This document shows, piece by piece, positions 1 through 13,452 of a stretch of 64,000 nucleotides of DNA. The DNA comes from Brachionus manjavacas. Taxonomy: Eukaryota; Rotifera; Eurotatoria; Ploima; Brachionidae. Both the position numbers and the translations under genes were made by a program. The stretch's first letter is position 1; every line of letters starts with the position of its first letter. The notes beneath the pieces are model-generated. The model made no database searches. It was not told the DNA's origin and saw nothing but the letters and a program-made list of their open reading frames with translations. Location of the stretch: the NCBI GenBank assembly GCA_019054805.1, contig JAHQIY010000004.1, positions 6,448,001 through 6,512,000 on the forward strand. The letters are read 5' to 3'.

Positions 1-2629
1 AAATTAATATTAGAAATTTTTTTAATTAAATAAACCCTAAAGAATTAAATTCAAGTTCAAATTTTGATGATCTCATGATATTAAAAAATAATTATTAATT
101 TTGATTTTATTTATGAAGAAGCAAGATCAATTCACGCAATTGACAAATTTTATTAATTTATATAAGTCAAAATCATAATTTTAATCGACAATTTTTCAAA
201 ATAAATAATATTTTTTTTGAATTAAAATAAATATAATTAATGAAAAATGAATAATTTCAACATTTGGTTAAATTTAATTTTCAAAATCTTGTTAATTTTT
301 TTGACGTGACTTCAAAATTTCTCAAGGTGTTCAAGTGATCAACTTTATCTAGAATTGAAAATGTCTTTGATCAATCTTGTGAATTCGATGCCCGAGGAAA
401 AGTCAATTTTGTCAACTAAGCAACCAGTGAACCTTGAAAAATTCAAATTTAAAATTAAGTGTTCGTCGTTCAATATAAACATATGCATAGATAAGATAAA
501 CTAGTTGAATTCGACGATAAAAACAGGGTTTCTCATTCAATTAAATTTTTATTTTAAAAAAATTTAACCCAATTTTAAAACAAATAAACTTTGAATCTAA
601 CCAACAATAAATAAAGAAAATAACATGAATACTCGAAGAGATAATCTTCGATCTATTCGAGTATTCTTGTCAATAGATAACAATGAGATATCTGTTGGTC
701 ACGGAAAAAAAATAAAAACTATTTCAAATTCAATTAATTTCAATATCTCAACAAGCCATTCTCTTAATCTTTATCTTGTTGTTTTTAAAGTTGCCTATAA
801 TTGTTGATTACATAAATCCTCAATATTTATTTCTAATTAAAACAATATGAGTCCGATCTTTATCTCACTACTAAACAAACCGCATTGGTCTTGGCTAAGT
901 AAAGAAAATAATAAGATAAAAAGTTTATAGTGACAAAGTTTGGCTTTTAAATAGAAAAAAATATTTTTGACCAGATAGAAAGTCCCATTTGGCTTTGTTT
1001 TGCTAAGTTTAGGCGACCAGTCTGAACTAAACAATAAATGACGGCCAAAATGAATACTCAAATAAATATTTAATTTTGCATTTAAATTCAATTAGAAAAA
1101 ATTAAGCTAAATCCAAGCGTTTATTTCTATTTTCTAAAGTAATAAATTTAGTAAGTTTCACGACCGTGTTGCTAGATCGATAATCGATTGTCACTATTTA
1201 TGCACCATTTGGATGATTTATTATTTTTGAGTCATTAATTTTTAAAGCCATCGTTATTAATTATTCCAAATACCCAGTCAATATGGTGACATCATTTTAT
1301 AACTTTAGTCGACGGACTTATTAAATTTAGATTAATTATATTTCTGGCTTTTTTTTTCTATTTTTTCAAATCGATTGCTTCTAGATTTAGGCTATTTGAA
1401 GCCTTTATGACTAGATTCAATATGAGAAGAGTTTAACATTTTAAAGCTTCAATATAAGGTTTTTGAACAATTTTATTAAACATACTTAAGTTGTTTAGTT
1501 TGATATCCAAAACTGGTCTAGCACTCGATTCCATAAACTCAATTTTTCTGCATAGTTTATTGTTTACAAAGACTATTTGATCCACAATAGAACAAGATTG
1601 CTCAAATTAAAGTTGGCCATTTTATTTAAATTATTTTATAATCTCATTTAACTTGTCTAAAATTAGTTTCAAAAAAAAATAAATAAATTCTGATACATAA
1701 GCTCGCAAAGCATATCTAAATTAAAGCTAAAGATTTTTGTTTAGTCCAGGTAGTTAAATGGATTTACGATCAAGATTCTTCAAACAAAAGAGACTTTTTT
1801 ATGAGCCACTTTTAAAGATCAAAAAGTTGCCCTAGTGACATAGACATATTCACGATCTGATAAAATCATGTGATTTGGAGATAATTTTTTTGGCCGACTC
1901 ACCATCATGGGTATTTATTTTGGAAGCTTTTTTAAGTATGCTTTGTTTTTTCTCTAATAGCAATGCAAGACCACAAGAATATTTTTCTACAGCAGTACTC
2001 TGATCTTTTAATCAACTCATGACTAAAATAAAATCATTAAGTAATTTTATATTTTAATTTTTTTATTGATGCCAAAATAGGGACAAGTAATAGTAAAAAT
2101 TTTATGTTTTTTTTCTTTGAATAACTTAAAAATTTGCATATGTTTTTTGAAATAAAATTGCTAAAAAGTTGTAAAAATTGTGTACAAATTTAAAATTTGC
2201 TTAGTGGTCTTTAAGCTAAATTTTATTTCACGAGTCAAGACCAAACTTTGCTATCACATTTCTAAGCTATCTGATCTAAATTTTGTCAAACATTAATACT
2301 AAGTAGAGTGAGTACAATTTTATCACAACAATTGAGATTTTAGAGCATTTTGAAACAGTATAAGAGAGATTAATAAAAAGTATTCGAAAAATTCAGACAC
2401 GGAAATGGTCGTTCTACTTAAAAAAAAGTAAAATATTTACCTTAAACGTATTAAATGACAAGTAAAAAAAATATCAGACAATTTAATGTCATCAAATTTC
2501 ATAAATTTAAAGAGCGCGCGCGCTCGAACCGTAAAGCTAAGCAAATAAAATATTCAAATTGTTTCATTACATCCATTTTGACTTTTTTTTTTAATTTAGA
2601 AAGAAATGTTTTTTTGAATAAATAAAAAA
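1..2629. other. Upstream non-coding DNA
   Basis: No ORF here has protein-like composition or a recognisable domain. The DNA is AT-rich with many A and T runs. The last 120 bp before crumbs hold a GC palindrome and a T-rich tract ending in AG at 2598-2599, so the crumbs 5' UTR probably begins or is spliced here. Confidence 0.6.
2512..2525. promoter_or_regulatory. GC palindrome upstream of crumbs
   Basis: GAGCGCGCGCGCTC is perfectly self-complementary and lies about 105 bp before the crumbs ATG in otherwise very AT-rich DNA. It could be a protein-binding site near the promoter. That role is inference; only the palindrome and its position are seen. Confidence 0.3.
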
Positions 2630-5600
2630 ATGATGGAAGTTGTAGCCTTAATATTGTTCTGTCTCCAGCTCGGTGCCCAGGCATCTGATTTCCTTTTTAC
2701 AAACAAACCGATTGAAATCAATACGAGCACATTTGCTACCAATTCAGATCTGCCCATCAACTTAATAAACAATTTATTGAAGAAATGCTCAAACAAATCA
2801 TTAGAAGATTGCGACATGTGTTCGTTGTGTCAAAATGAAGCATTTTGTCGTCAAAAATCAAAAAAACCATCTTTAATCACCTCAACCCCGAGACTAATGA
2901 CCACTATCGATCAGACCAATATGAGTCCCTACAGCTCACTTGCCTACCTCAGGAGTCAAATTGATTTTACTTGCTACTGCGTGCCTGGCTATACTGGCAC
3001 GTACTGTCAAATTGATATTAACGAGTGCTTGTCCATGCCATGCTCTAATAACGCCACTTGTATTGATTTGATAAATGCGTACGAATGCCGATGTCCGTCC
3101 GGGTATACCGGAGAAAACTGTGAAATAGACATTAACGAGTGCGATTCGTCGCCCTGTAACCCACAAGGAGGCCAATGCATTGATTTAATTGATGGATACT
3201 ATTGCAATTGCAATGCCGGCTTCACTGGACCAACTTGTTTGGTAAATATTGATGAATGTGCTAGTCAGCCTTGCATGAACAGTGCCACTTGTGTTGATCA
3301 AATAAATGGGTGAGTTTGATTATTTTTTTTTAATTTGAACGAAGAAGTTTGGGCAAAAGCTTTAGTGAACAAAATTCTTATTTTTTTTGTGTACCTTTAA
3401 TTTAATTAGGAAAAAATCAAATGACTTTTGATTAAAATTAGAAAAAATTAAAAATTTATAGAAATTTTATTTGAATATTAATAATGAGTTTAGACTTGTT
3501 TACTGAATTATTTTACTCAGAATTAATTGAAAGAAGAGACCATTTTTACAAATTCGTATAAAAAATATTGTGGGTCAATCTATTAATTTTTATTCTAATA
3601 CAAATTTTGCATAGCTGCTAGTGAATGTTTTAAAAATTTTGAGAGTAAAGATAAACATGAATATAACATTCTGCACTAGATAGACTGACGGGATTATTTT
3701 AACCGTTCTAAAAGCTTATATATTGGAACAAATTAAAATTTTGCTATCATTTATGGTTTTTTTTTTGGATCAAGTAAAATTATCAGTTTTTAAAATCATC
3801 AATTTTCGCAAGTCTTTCTATTATTAAAATTAAAAAATAGGTGAAAATACATAATTGCAAATAAAATAATAATCTTAATTTAATAAAATCATGCTTTTCT
3901 ATGCCATAATCACTTAATTATTAAAATTTCCAAAATACTCCTTTTTTTTAGGGCTCAAAATTTTAACTGATGGATTGTAAATATTTTACAATCTATCAGT
4001 TTTAAAATAGATTAAAATTTTAGTTCTACAATTATGCCATGATCTAAATTATTTTCAAATTTTATACCTAGAAATTAAGATCTTTTTATCATGAAGATCA
4101 TTATTTAGAAAATGCAGTCATATGTTTTAATTAAAAAGATGCTTAATTCGATAATACTTACTTTTTTTACAATTGATAAATAGCAATAATAATATTAATT
4201 ATTGCTATTTTTAGTTTTATGTAATAATAATACTTAATTTAGTAAATTTAAAATCATAATCGTTTAATTCGATATTTAGGAACTATTTAAAACTTATTTA
4301 ACTCACTGATACCAAATGACTTAAGTCTTTGACTGCACACTCTTTGGTCCAAGAATTTTTCTCAATAGTGACTAAGACTTCTAAAAACTTAAAAAAAAAA
4401 TACCATCTTTTCTATATTATAACAGTTCTAACTTGCACAGCTTGCTCTAAACATATCTTTTAGGACTTTGATCCCTGATTGACATCAGGATTAATAAATA
4501 TTATTTTTTAACCATTTTAATTCAATAATTAAAAAATAATATTTAAAAAAAAAACAACAAAATGCAGATCAATTACTAATTTAAAAATTATTTAAAAATG
4601 AATAAATAGGTATTTGCTAGAAATTAATGAATGAAGTTTTTTTTCTTTTAATTTTTCTCTTTAATTTGAAAGAGATTTAAAAAAAAATTTCAAAAAAATT
4701 CTTTATATAAAATTTTAATCTATTTAATTAAAATAAATTTTCGAATCTTTTTAGCTTTGAGTGTAATTGTACCAATACTGGATTTGACGGATTTCTTTGT
4801 GAGAACAACATTGATGACTGTCTAAATGTGAACTGTCAGCATGATTCGGTTTGTATTGATGGAATAAATTCATTTAAATGCGACTGTCACCCTGGCTATG
4901 ACGGAAAACTCTGTGAAATAGACATTGACGAGTGTTTATCCTCACCCTGTGTATACGGTAAATGTTGGCAAAATTCGGACCGACAAAGTCTAGCCCGAAA
5001 GTACCTTTTAAGCAACGGTAGTGCGAATCTTAAAGAGTTCGCTGAACAAATCTTTGAAATTTCGCTCAAAATAAATTTCAACTATTCAAATTCAGATGGA
5101 TACTGGTGCCAATGCGAACCAGGATACACGGGTACATACTGCGAAATGAAAATAGACGAATGTCAATCATCACCTTGTGGTCCTAATGGCAAATGTATAG
5201 ATCTTATAAATGGATACAGATGTGTTTGTCATCCTGGCTTTACAGGCACAACTTGCACCCAAAATATTAATGAATGCCAATTATATTCTCCATGTGCTAA
5301 GAACAGTGTCTGCATTGATCTAATACCAGATTATTCCAAAGCAACCAAGTCTGGTAATTTTCACTTGGACGGGTATTATTGCGATTGTAGCAATTTAAAT
5401 AATGAGCTGCACAAAAAAAATGGAAATCGTGATGTCATTTTTGCGGGTCAGAATTGCACTCTCAAGCTAAATGCTTGTCAAAGTCTTAAGTCTAAATGTC
5501 AGCACGACTCGGAATGTCAGTCAATTTTGTTCAATTCAACTGAACAAGACATCATGTGTCTTTGTGAACCTGGATACACTGGAAAATACTGCGAATACTC

Positions 5601-8600
5601 AACTGTGTTTCGCATGGATGGAACTTACTTTGTCCAACAGCAGATCGAAGCTTTGGACGACTCGTTGAGCGTACAGTTTGAATTTAAAGTTAATTTTTTT
5701 GACAGGCAAAGCTATCCATTGATTTATTTTGATCATATGGGAAAACTCTTGTACCAACTCGAACTCCATCGAGACCACATAGACATTAAAAATGAATTTT
5801 TTGGCATAGCCAGCAAAATTGGCTTTCTTTACCAAGAATTTGACGAGTCTTATTTTTCCTATTGGAATCTATTGCAAATAAAAATTTCAAATGAATTTTT
5901 ACAAATAACTTATTCTATAAAACAAATACAATTAAATGTGACAAAGGTTATTGATTTGAGAAAACATTCGGAAGTAACGGCTCTTAGACCGACAAGTTTT
6001 ACTTTGGGCAAGTATTTTGGTTCTTGGTTTGGATTGCTATTTGCCTCAGATGATAAATTAGGGAAGGATTTCACGACTTACAGTCTGCTAAGTGACGCGT
6101 GTTTTAGAGATTTTAATTTGAATATGAATGTGATATTTAAATCGCTCAAGCCGGACTATATAAATTATGGCTTTGATTCTAACAGTAAAGTCAAGTTTGG
6201 ATGTAACTTGCGCAATCATGGCACTTTAAATGATTACCAATGTACAAATGAAGCAAAATCGTATCATTATGAAAACAGTTTTTGTGAAAACAATTCAACA
6301 TGTGTCAACAGATGGTTTAATTATGAATGCAAAAATTGTATTTCACCATTCTTTGGAAAAAATTGTAATTATGGTAAGTAAATTTTATCAATTTTAATAA
6401 TTTCATAAGCTGATAAAAAAATTTTCGTAGTTGTTTATCTGAAATTTTTTTCTTTTCGAAAAAAATTCTTAAAAGCCTGTATTTTTAAGGTTGCTAAAAT
6501 ATTTATTCTGTATTTTTTGAAATAAACCATAGAAAATTTTATTAATAGATAATTCTATATGTAAAAATACATATCAATTTCAAAAAGAGATCAATATGAT
6601 TTTTTGGCAGAACGATTTAGAAATTTAGAACGCTAAAAGTACAAAATAATCTTTTCTTTTAAAATTTTAGTAAATATTGATAACGATGTAATTAATTATT
6701 TAATTGCTTGAGAAAAAAAATTTTACTTTGAATTTAAAAAAAATTGAATAACAAAAACAAGTTTGCATTTTTGAAGAATTTTATATATTTACTGAACAAT
6801 TAATTATTCAGATTAAAAATAAATTTTTAAAATAAGAAAAAAATTCGATTGCCACTACTAATCTTTAATAGATTTTTAAATTTTCAAATTTTAAGTTTCA
6901 ATAAGTTTTTATTAATGCTATAATTGATGTTTGGTATTTAATTTTTAATTAAAAGATTAATACCGTATTTTTTTCTAATATTTGAAACTATCATATGCAA
7001 AATGCTACTTGTTTGTCTTAATATTTTGATAAATTAAATCGAAATTGGCAATTAAAAATTTAAATTTTCTTCATTTTAGTCAAATTTTTTTAACTATAAC
7101 TAATGGTAAAATTTACTTGTTTTTTTTCAATTTGTTTTATTGAAAAATTTCAGTATTTTTTTTGTTTTTTTTTTAAATCAACAATTTTCTTAAAATCTAT
7201 GGTACTTTGGACTTTGAAAAAAGGGCACAAAATTTTGCCCAAAAAAATTCAAAAATGATTCTGTCAAGACACTATCAATAGGAAAGACAAAATTTTTTAT
7301 AATTATAAAACATTTTGACATCTTAAAAAATAATTTTTCATCTTTTTAAACTAGACAATAAGCTTACTAATTTGTATTTTTTTAAATTAAAAATTTATCA
7401 ATTAATAATTATTATTATTAATTTTAAATCGTATTTTAAAAAATATTTTCGGTCGATTAGCTAAAAATCAAAATTATTTTTTCAAAATTTCCAAATTTAA
7501 TCGAAGTAAAAATTAATTATATTTAATGTTTTTTAGAGACTACAAGACTAGTTTTTGCCAACCAGTATAACAAAACATCAAGACATAGCGAAGCCTTTCT
7601 GGACATAAATTTTTCGTTAATTTCATCCCAGCTAAAAGAAAAAAACTATTTCCGAATCGAATTTAATTTACACCGCTTTACAAGAAAAAATCAAAAACTG
7701 GGCTCTTTTTTTAACTTTTTAACTCTCAAGCAAAAAATTTCAAATCCATTGGTGCAAAATTTTTATCAAATAGGTCTTAATCAAGATGGATACTTGACCC
7801 TGCGAAAAATACAACAAAATCATGACCCGAGTCGAAATGAATCATTTCGACTAGTCTGGTCGCTTAAAAATGAAAAAATAAGCTTAAATCATCTAAATAC
7901 CAGCTACACAAGTCTTTTGGGACTGAAATTTAATGAGCAATTTGTTCAATTGAATGTAAATCAGTCCCACCCGGTACGGTTTAAACTAATTCCCGATCTC
8001 AAAATGTACTCGAGTCAGATAGAAAAATTTGAAATAAGTAGCATAAAATTTATGAGCAACTTCAGTTCTGGTCATAATTTTTTGATACAAAATTTGGTCA
8101 TAAATCAAATAAGCTATCACTTTCGATACATTGACTCCAATCGTTTTGAGCTTGTTTTGTTAGATGAAAAAAATGAGCTAATTTTAAAAACAATGAATTT
8201 ATTCAAAATAAAAAATGTAGCTTTAATAAAAATGAGCCAATTTGGAAACGAATTAGAATTGATAGATAACCTGCTGTGTCCATCAGGTCAATCAGTAACT
8301 GATATTTCGAGTAATTTTTCAAAAAAGTAAGTCATTTTCTAAATTATTTTTTATTTTGAAAATGCAACTACGAACCGAGTTTTTTGACTCGTAAAGAAAA
8401 TTCTTTGCCTCTAAATATTCACATTTGGTCAAGGCCATTAGTAAAGCTGTGGGAACCACAAATTGTTGAGGACTAGCATGCTTTACATGGTCATCTATTT
8501 CATTTTTTACTTTGTCTCCTTTGTAAATTGATTTGAGCAAAAATCGCTCACATTCTTGTCTATTCAAGTGGCAAAGTTTTTCCAAAATCCCCACAGCTCG

Positions 8601-11600
8601 CCAGTACAGCTTAATATTACTCACTCGGACATCTATCATTATATTTTTATAAGTTTTTCCGTAAAGAACATGAGCACCAGTTGAAATGGCATTCAGAACT
8701 AATTTAAGAACAAATTCTTCCAAGCATTTTTTGAAATACACCCCCACGTTTTGCTCAGCTTGGTCAAAAATTTGATCCAAATTTTCAAAATTGAGCACTT
8801 GAATTCTTTCTGATAAACTTATTCTACTCTTTGACAAATTTATTTTTTTCATTTGACATCTAGTTTGTTCGGCTAAAATTTTTTCCACTTCGCTTTGACA
8901 GTTTTTATCATTTTGAACCAAAATAAATAAACTTTTGTCAGACTTGAAGTCGTCTAAATTTTCAGTGATATTTGTTGACCAAACTGAATGACAATTTTTA
9001 TAGAATCCTGCCCATTGCTCGTCCATAAAGCTGGACATTTCCAAAAAGCCCTTTATATCTTTTTTTGAGGAGCCATAAGTCGGCATGCATTCAGACGCAT
9101 CTACACAGCACAACAAACCCAATCGTGCCGAACTGCTGAAGTAGTTTATAGATCCACCATTGTCCAAATTTCGTAAAGCATCAGCTGATTTATCAATAAT
9201 GTCACCGATTTTTGCCGACACTTCACCTGAATAGACACATTGCTTTGCTTTTTTGTAAAAATTTAACAAATTTTGACAAGAAATGTCTTCGCTGAACAAA
9301 ATACTGATTGTTTTTGTCAAAATCAGGTCTAGAATAATTTTCGTAGCTGTGCCACTTTTCATTCTGGTCGACCCAGTAATCGGCTCGGGCCCTATAATGG
9401 GGTTGAGGAGGAAAAATTTTTTTTTATCTTCTAAATTAATAATTCTTTTCATTAAATTGTAAAAATTTTCGTTCTGCTTGTTTACGGCATGGGTTTTTCT
9501 TGTCATTTCGACGGGGTTGAAGCCAATCAGAGAAAAACCAACAACCCGGTGATCTTTGAGGCAGTGGTCGATTTGACCGGCGACAAATGGTGCCGAAAGA
9601 CCACAAGTAATTCCGATGAAAACACAAACACTGTTCGGGTGTTGGTCAAGTATTTTTTTAAGCTTTTCAGCACCAATGTTTGGTTTATCCTCGACTGCTT
9701 CAACCGAGTTGACCAAAGCGTGTTCGTCTCCAGCGATTATGTAATCACATAAATCGTAATTTATCTCTTTTAGTTTTGATTTAAGATAATGTGAAAAAGT
9801 TTGGCTACAAAGATAGGCCAATCTGCCAGAAGTTCCGCATCCGCTCAGAATAATTTTAAAGCGCTGATTCGGATTTTTTAATTGAATACCAACTTGATCA
9901 CCAATCAATGCCGATAAATTTATTATTCTGTGTAAAATTAACTGATCATTCTCAATTCCGTCTGATTTAACTCCTTTACTGAGTTCACTGCCCGAAAAAA
10001 TTTCCTCATCTGTCTGAGATAGGAGGGCCAAAATTTCCTCCCCACGGGAACATAAATCAATATTTTCAGTGATGCTGTTTGCCATTTCTGTGACTGGTGT
10101 TCCATTTTTAACTATAAAATCCTCAACTTGTGTCCTATTCAAGCTAACCATCTTTTTATTTCAAAGAAAATGCTTTGAGAGCTTGAGTCTAAGGTTTCAA
10201 GATAGTTTCAAATTATCTAATCTAATAAAAGTAAACTGCGAACTAAAGCCTTATGCAAGCGGACCAAATAACAATCAACAATACTTTTCAACATGTAATT
10301 TTATTATCAAAAATTTAAATAAAATTTTAATTTTTTATTCAATTTCAAAGGTGAAAATTATGGAGTGATCAAACGTCGTTTGTCTAACAAATCCATAAGT
10401 GCTAGCTACATAACATACTTTTTTGATTTTGATACGGAAAGTCAAGAAAAATTAAGGACCAAATTCGGTCCATTTCTATCTCCAAATGAGACTTTGGCGC
10501 TGATAAATGTGTCCAAGCAAAGAAGAATTTCACTGCTGCAAGACATCGATTTTTACTCCCTTGCGTTCGATTTGTCTTTGTCTCAAAAACTACAAGGCCA
10601 GCTCACCACCAAAACAAATTTATTTACTCTAAATTCTTTAGATGATTTGACTTCTAATAAAATTTTCCTTTTCGGCCTCAATTTATACATTAGCAATAAA
10701 CAAGGTCTGTCCAGGTACCAATTTGAAATTTTTACCAGCAAACAATCAATAAAGAGCCAAGCTCTTGAGCTGCCTGATTTGGTAAACGTAAATCTAACAT
10801 TTACATTCAAGTCGATTGAATTAAGATTAGGACACAATTTGACGTATTCAATTAGATTGACTGATCAATACTTTGATTTATTTATCCATCTGCTTCTAAA
10901 AGCTTACGGATCATTTCAGCTAAATGTGAACCGAGAGGAAGAGCTGCGCACCAAGACCCACAGCTACTTAAGCTCATGTATTTCAAATTTAAAACTATTG
11001 ACCACAAATGACAAAAAAATTTTCAACTACTATGATCTAATTGGGCAAACCAAATCAATTGTTATGACCAAAAATGGACCAAATTTTGATTCTACTTGCG
11101 ATTTGGAGCCATTCGGTTCAAAAAAAGAAATTTTAGATTTTGACTTAGTGCCCGAAAATTGCTATTTGGTGACAGAATTTGACGTGATTGAAAACAGAAA
11201 TGTTAAAGACAGTTTTGATTGCCAATGTGATACAGTTAGGGGAGATTGTTCATACAATTTTTGGGCAGGCTTAGACCAGCGAAACAGAATTACAAACAGA
11301 AAAGAGCTCGAAAACGAAGAAGAATTTCATGGTTGTGCTGAATCGAACGAGTACGCTTGTTTTAATAATGGAACATGTGTGGATAATTATTATACGGACT
11401 CGGCTAATAGAAGAGAAAGTTATCGTTGTTTGTGTAGGGATTCGTACACTGGCAAAAGGTACTGATAATTTTAATTAACTAGAAATTAGACCTAAGTATT
11501 TAATTTAAAAATTTAGCATTTAAAATGATAAATTTGTGGCTAATTTCTGTGTTTTTTTATAATAAACTTGTGTAGGCCTTATTTATCAAATAGATTTTTT

Positions 11601-13452
11601 TTAATCTGATTTTTTTCTTTTTTTAAAGGTGTGAACGATTCGATCCGTGTTTGAAAAGTTCTTGCTCAGTAAACTCAACTTGTGAGCCTAAATTGATGGA
11701 TAATGATCAAATTGGCTATGAATGCAAGTGCTTCCAAGGATTTCTAGGTCGAAACTGCAACATTAAGGTAAATATAAAAAAAAAAATTAAATCGAATTTT
11801 AAAAATTTTCGAAATAAAAAATTTTCCCATTAAATAATTACTCAAAATTAAAGCTTTTAAAAAATCATTAAAGAATATATTTTTACTCTTATCAAAAATG
11901 TCATTTTAAAGATAACCCTCCATTATTTACGATTAACTATTCGTTTTTTTACAATAAAGAAATCTTATTTTACGGATCGATTTCTGTAGGATATCTTCAA
12001 TCATATTATGCCATAAATTTACATTTCGCTCCATTTAATTAACATTGAATCCAAATTCCATATTTTTAATTACAGAGATTAATACATTTTAGCTCTAAAT
12101 TTATTAGAAAATAATTAATAATTATCTTGAAAGATGATTTCTATTTTTTTCTATTCATCATTTAACAACTAATCTTTTCTAGACCTTTTTTCGATAGTTT
12201 TTGTTCAGATTTTAAGCTACTTTAAACATTTTTGCTGAGTTTAATTCATGAGGTAATTAAAATTTTGTTTGAAAGATTTCTTAAAAGATCAAAAATATCA
12301 AAAAAAAATATTATTTAATATTTTTAAATTTATAATAAAAATAATTAAAACAATTAACTATTTATTTCTTAAAGTTGGATCAAACATGTCTGGGAAAGCC
12401 ATGTAAGAACGGGGCAACTTGCATTAATATTACTTCATTTGACGAAGAGAGCGTAAGATATTATTTGAATTTTTAAAATGATCATGTCAAAATTTAATTT
12501 CTTTAGTTGTCATATGAATGCATGTGTCCGATGGGCTATGAAGGCAAGCAATGTGACAAAAAGATAGACTATTGCTATTTGTATCAGCCATGTAAAAATG
12601 GTGCAATTTGCACCAATAAAGAAATGGTCGACTCACAGTTGTATGAATGCAAATGTACTGAGGGATGGAAAGGCATCAATTGTACCCAAGATATTGACGA
12701 ATGTGCAGATATGGAGACACAAAAAACTGTTCAATGTTCCGGAAACGGTTATTGTATTAACATTCCAGGGTCATATAAATGTAAATGCAGTGATTTATTC
12801 TTTGGTAAAAACTGCGAATTAATCCATGTTTGTCAGGACAGTGAATTGCCTTGTCAACATGGTGGTATATGCATAGTGGTTGGAAATATAGAAGAAAACA
12901 AATATTCGTGTCAATGTCCTTTAGGCTACGCTGGCATTAATTGCTCATCTAAAACTTGTGACTCAAAGCCTTGTGAGCATGACTCTGTTTGCTCAATGGA
13001 GAACGCAACTAGCTTTAAGTGTAATTGTACAAATACAGGCTTTGCAGGACAGAGGTGTGAAAATTTGATCGATTATGCCGAATGTAGGCAGCAGACTTGC
13101 TTTGGAAATATGACATGTGATTCAAATAGATGCGATTGTAATTCAATAGATTGTGAAAAAGTAATTTTAAAATTAAAATTTCATATCATTTTATTTAAAA
13201 CAAAAAATTTAAATAAAGATATTTTTGCAAATGAAATCGCGACCTAGAGAAATAGTGTACCATTTAGTAATTTGGCCATTATTAGTAATAATGGTCTCTT
13301 TGCTAATAATATTATTCTCTATATTCGCCATGAGAATAAAAAAGAGCCGTGCAACACGCGGTACATACAGCCCGAGTCGTCACGAACAGCAGGCATCGCG
13401 AATCGAATTTAACATGGATCTTAAGATACCCCCTGAAGAGAGACTTATATAG
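2630..13452 (+). CDS. crb: Crumbs (EGF/laminin-G transmembrane polarity protein)
   Basis: Exons 2630-3309, 4755-6373, 7537-8310, 10351-11458, 11629-11767, 12375-12452, 12507-13160 and 13219-13452 give 1,761 aa. Crumbs is an apical membrane protein that organises epithelial polarity through PALS1/PATJ and FERM proteins. The sequence shows a signal peptide (aa 1-19), about nine EGF-like repeats (many with Ca-binding I-[DN]-E-C starts), a first LamG region (~510-700), an EGF (~732-766), a second LamG region (exon 3), a divergent third (~1030-1290), about seven EGFs (~1351-1684), one TM helix (~1697-1721) and a 39-residue tail. The tail decides the identity: the FERM-binding stretch RATRGTYSPSRHE and the C-terminal PDZ ligand ERLI. 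One EGF (aa ~292-358) carries a ~40-residue insertion. Exon 3 must end at 8310 (GTAATT), because the nearby GTAAGT at 8327 leads to a stop after splicing. Intron 3 holds a GCKR-like gene on the other strand. Confidence 0.95.
4178..4210. repeat. Perfect 13-bp-stem hairpin in crumbs intron 1
   Basis: AAATAGCAATAAT (4178-4190) is exactly complementary in reverse to 4198-4210 across a 7-nt loop. It lies mid-intron and has no coding potential. Palindromes are common in AT-rich DNA, so a function is not implied. Confidence 0.4.
8198..8203 (-). terminator. Candidate poly(A) signal of the nested GCKR gene
   Basis: On the minus strand this reads AATAAA, about 116 bp after the GCKR stop codon. It lies inside crumbs exon 3, antisense to it. 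If used, the GCKR 3' UTR overlaps the crumbs coding exon. Confidence 0.45.
8319..10151 (-). CDS. GCKR: Glucokinase regulatory protein-like (double SIS domain)
   Basis: One uninterrupted ORF of 610 aa, close to the ~625 aa of vertebrate GCKR. Family members bind sugar phosphates through two SIS folds; vertebrate GCKR inhibits glucokinase in a fructose-6-P-dependent way, and bacterial MurQ etherases share the first fold. Seen here are SIS-1 with ILSGCGTSGRLAYL (aa ~99-112), the GCKR/MurQ signature GSTRMKSGTATK (~aa 263-274), and a second SIS with the DASECMPTYG block that is typical of GCKR rather than MurQ. The N-terminal ATG follows directly from the domain layout. The gene lies entirely in crumbs intron 3 (8311-10350) on the opposite strand. 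Its stop is 8 bp from the upstream crumbs exon and its start 199 bp from the next. Lack of introns in an intron-rich region suggests a retrocopy or intron loss. Whether it regulates a hexokinase here cannot be seen. Confidence 0.88.
   Translation of the reverse strand: MVSLNRTQVEDFIVKNGTPVTEMANSITENIDLCSRGEEILALLSQTDEEIFSGSELSKGVKSDGIENDQLILHRIINLSALIGDQVGIQLKNPNQRFKIILSGCGTSGRLAYLCSQTFSHYLKSKLKEINYDLCDYIIAGDEHALVNSVEAVEDKPNIGAEKLKKILDQHPNSVCVFIGITCGLSAPFVAGQIDHCLKDHRVVGFSLIGFNPVEMTRKTHAVNKQNENFYNLMKRIINLEDKKKFFLLNPIIGPEPITGSTRMKSGTATKIILDLILTKTISILFSEDISCQNLLNFYKKAKQCVYSGEVSAKIGDIIDKSADALRNLDNGGSINYFSSSARLGLLCCVDASECMPTYGSSKKDIKGFLEMSSFMDEQWAGFYKNCHSVWSTNITENLDDFKSDKSLFILVQNDKNCQSEVEKILAEQTRCQMKKINLSKSRISLSERIQVLNFENLDQIFDQAEQNVGVYFKKCLEEFVLKLVLNAISTGAHVLYGKTYKNIMIDVRVSNIKLYWRAVGILEKLCHLNRQECERFLLKSIYKGDKVKNEIDDHVKHASPQQFVVPTALLMALTKCEYLEAKNFLYESKNSVRSCIFKIKNNLENDLLF

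Noticed and set aside
361..504. Small plus-strand ORF (MSLINLVNSMPEEKS...)
   Set aside because: Only 47 codons, no recognised motif and no confirmed splice partner; it could be a stray exon but cannot be supported.
8327..8332. GTAAGT as the donor of crumbs exon 3
   Set aside because: It looks like a better donor than GTAATT at 8311, but joining it to 10351 gives a stop at once; 8310 keeps the frame.
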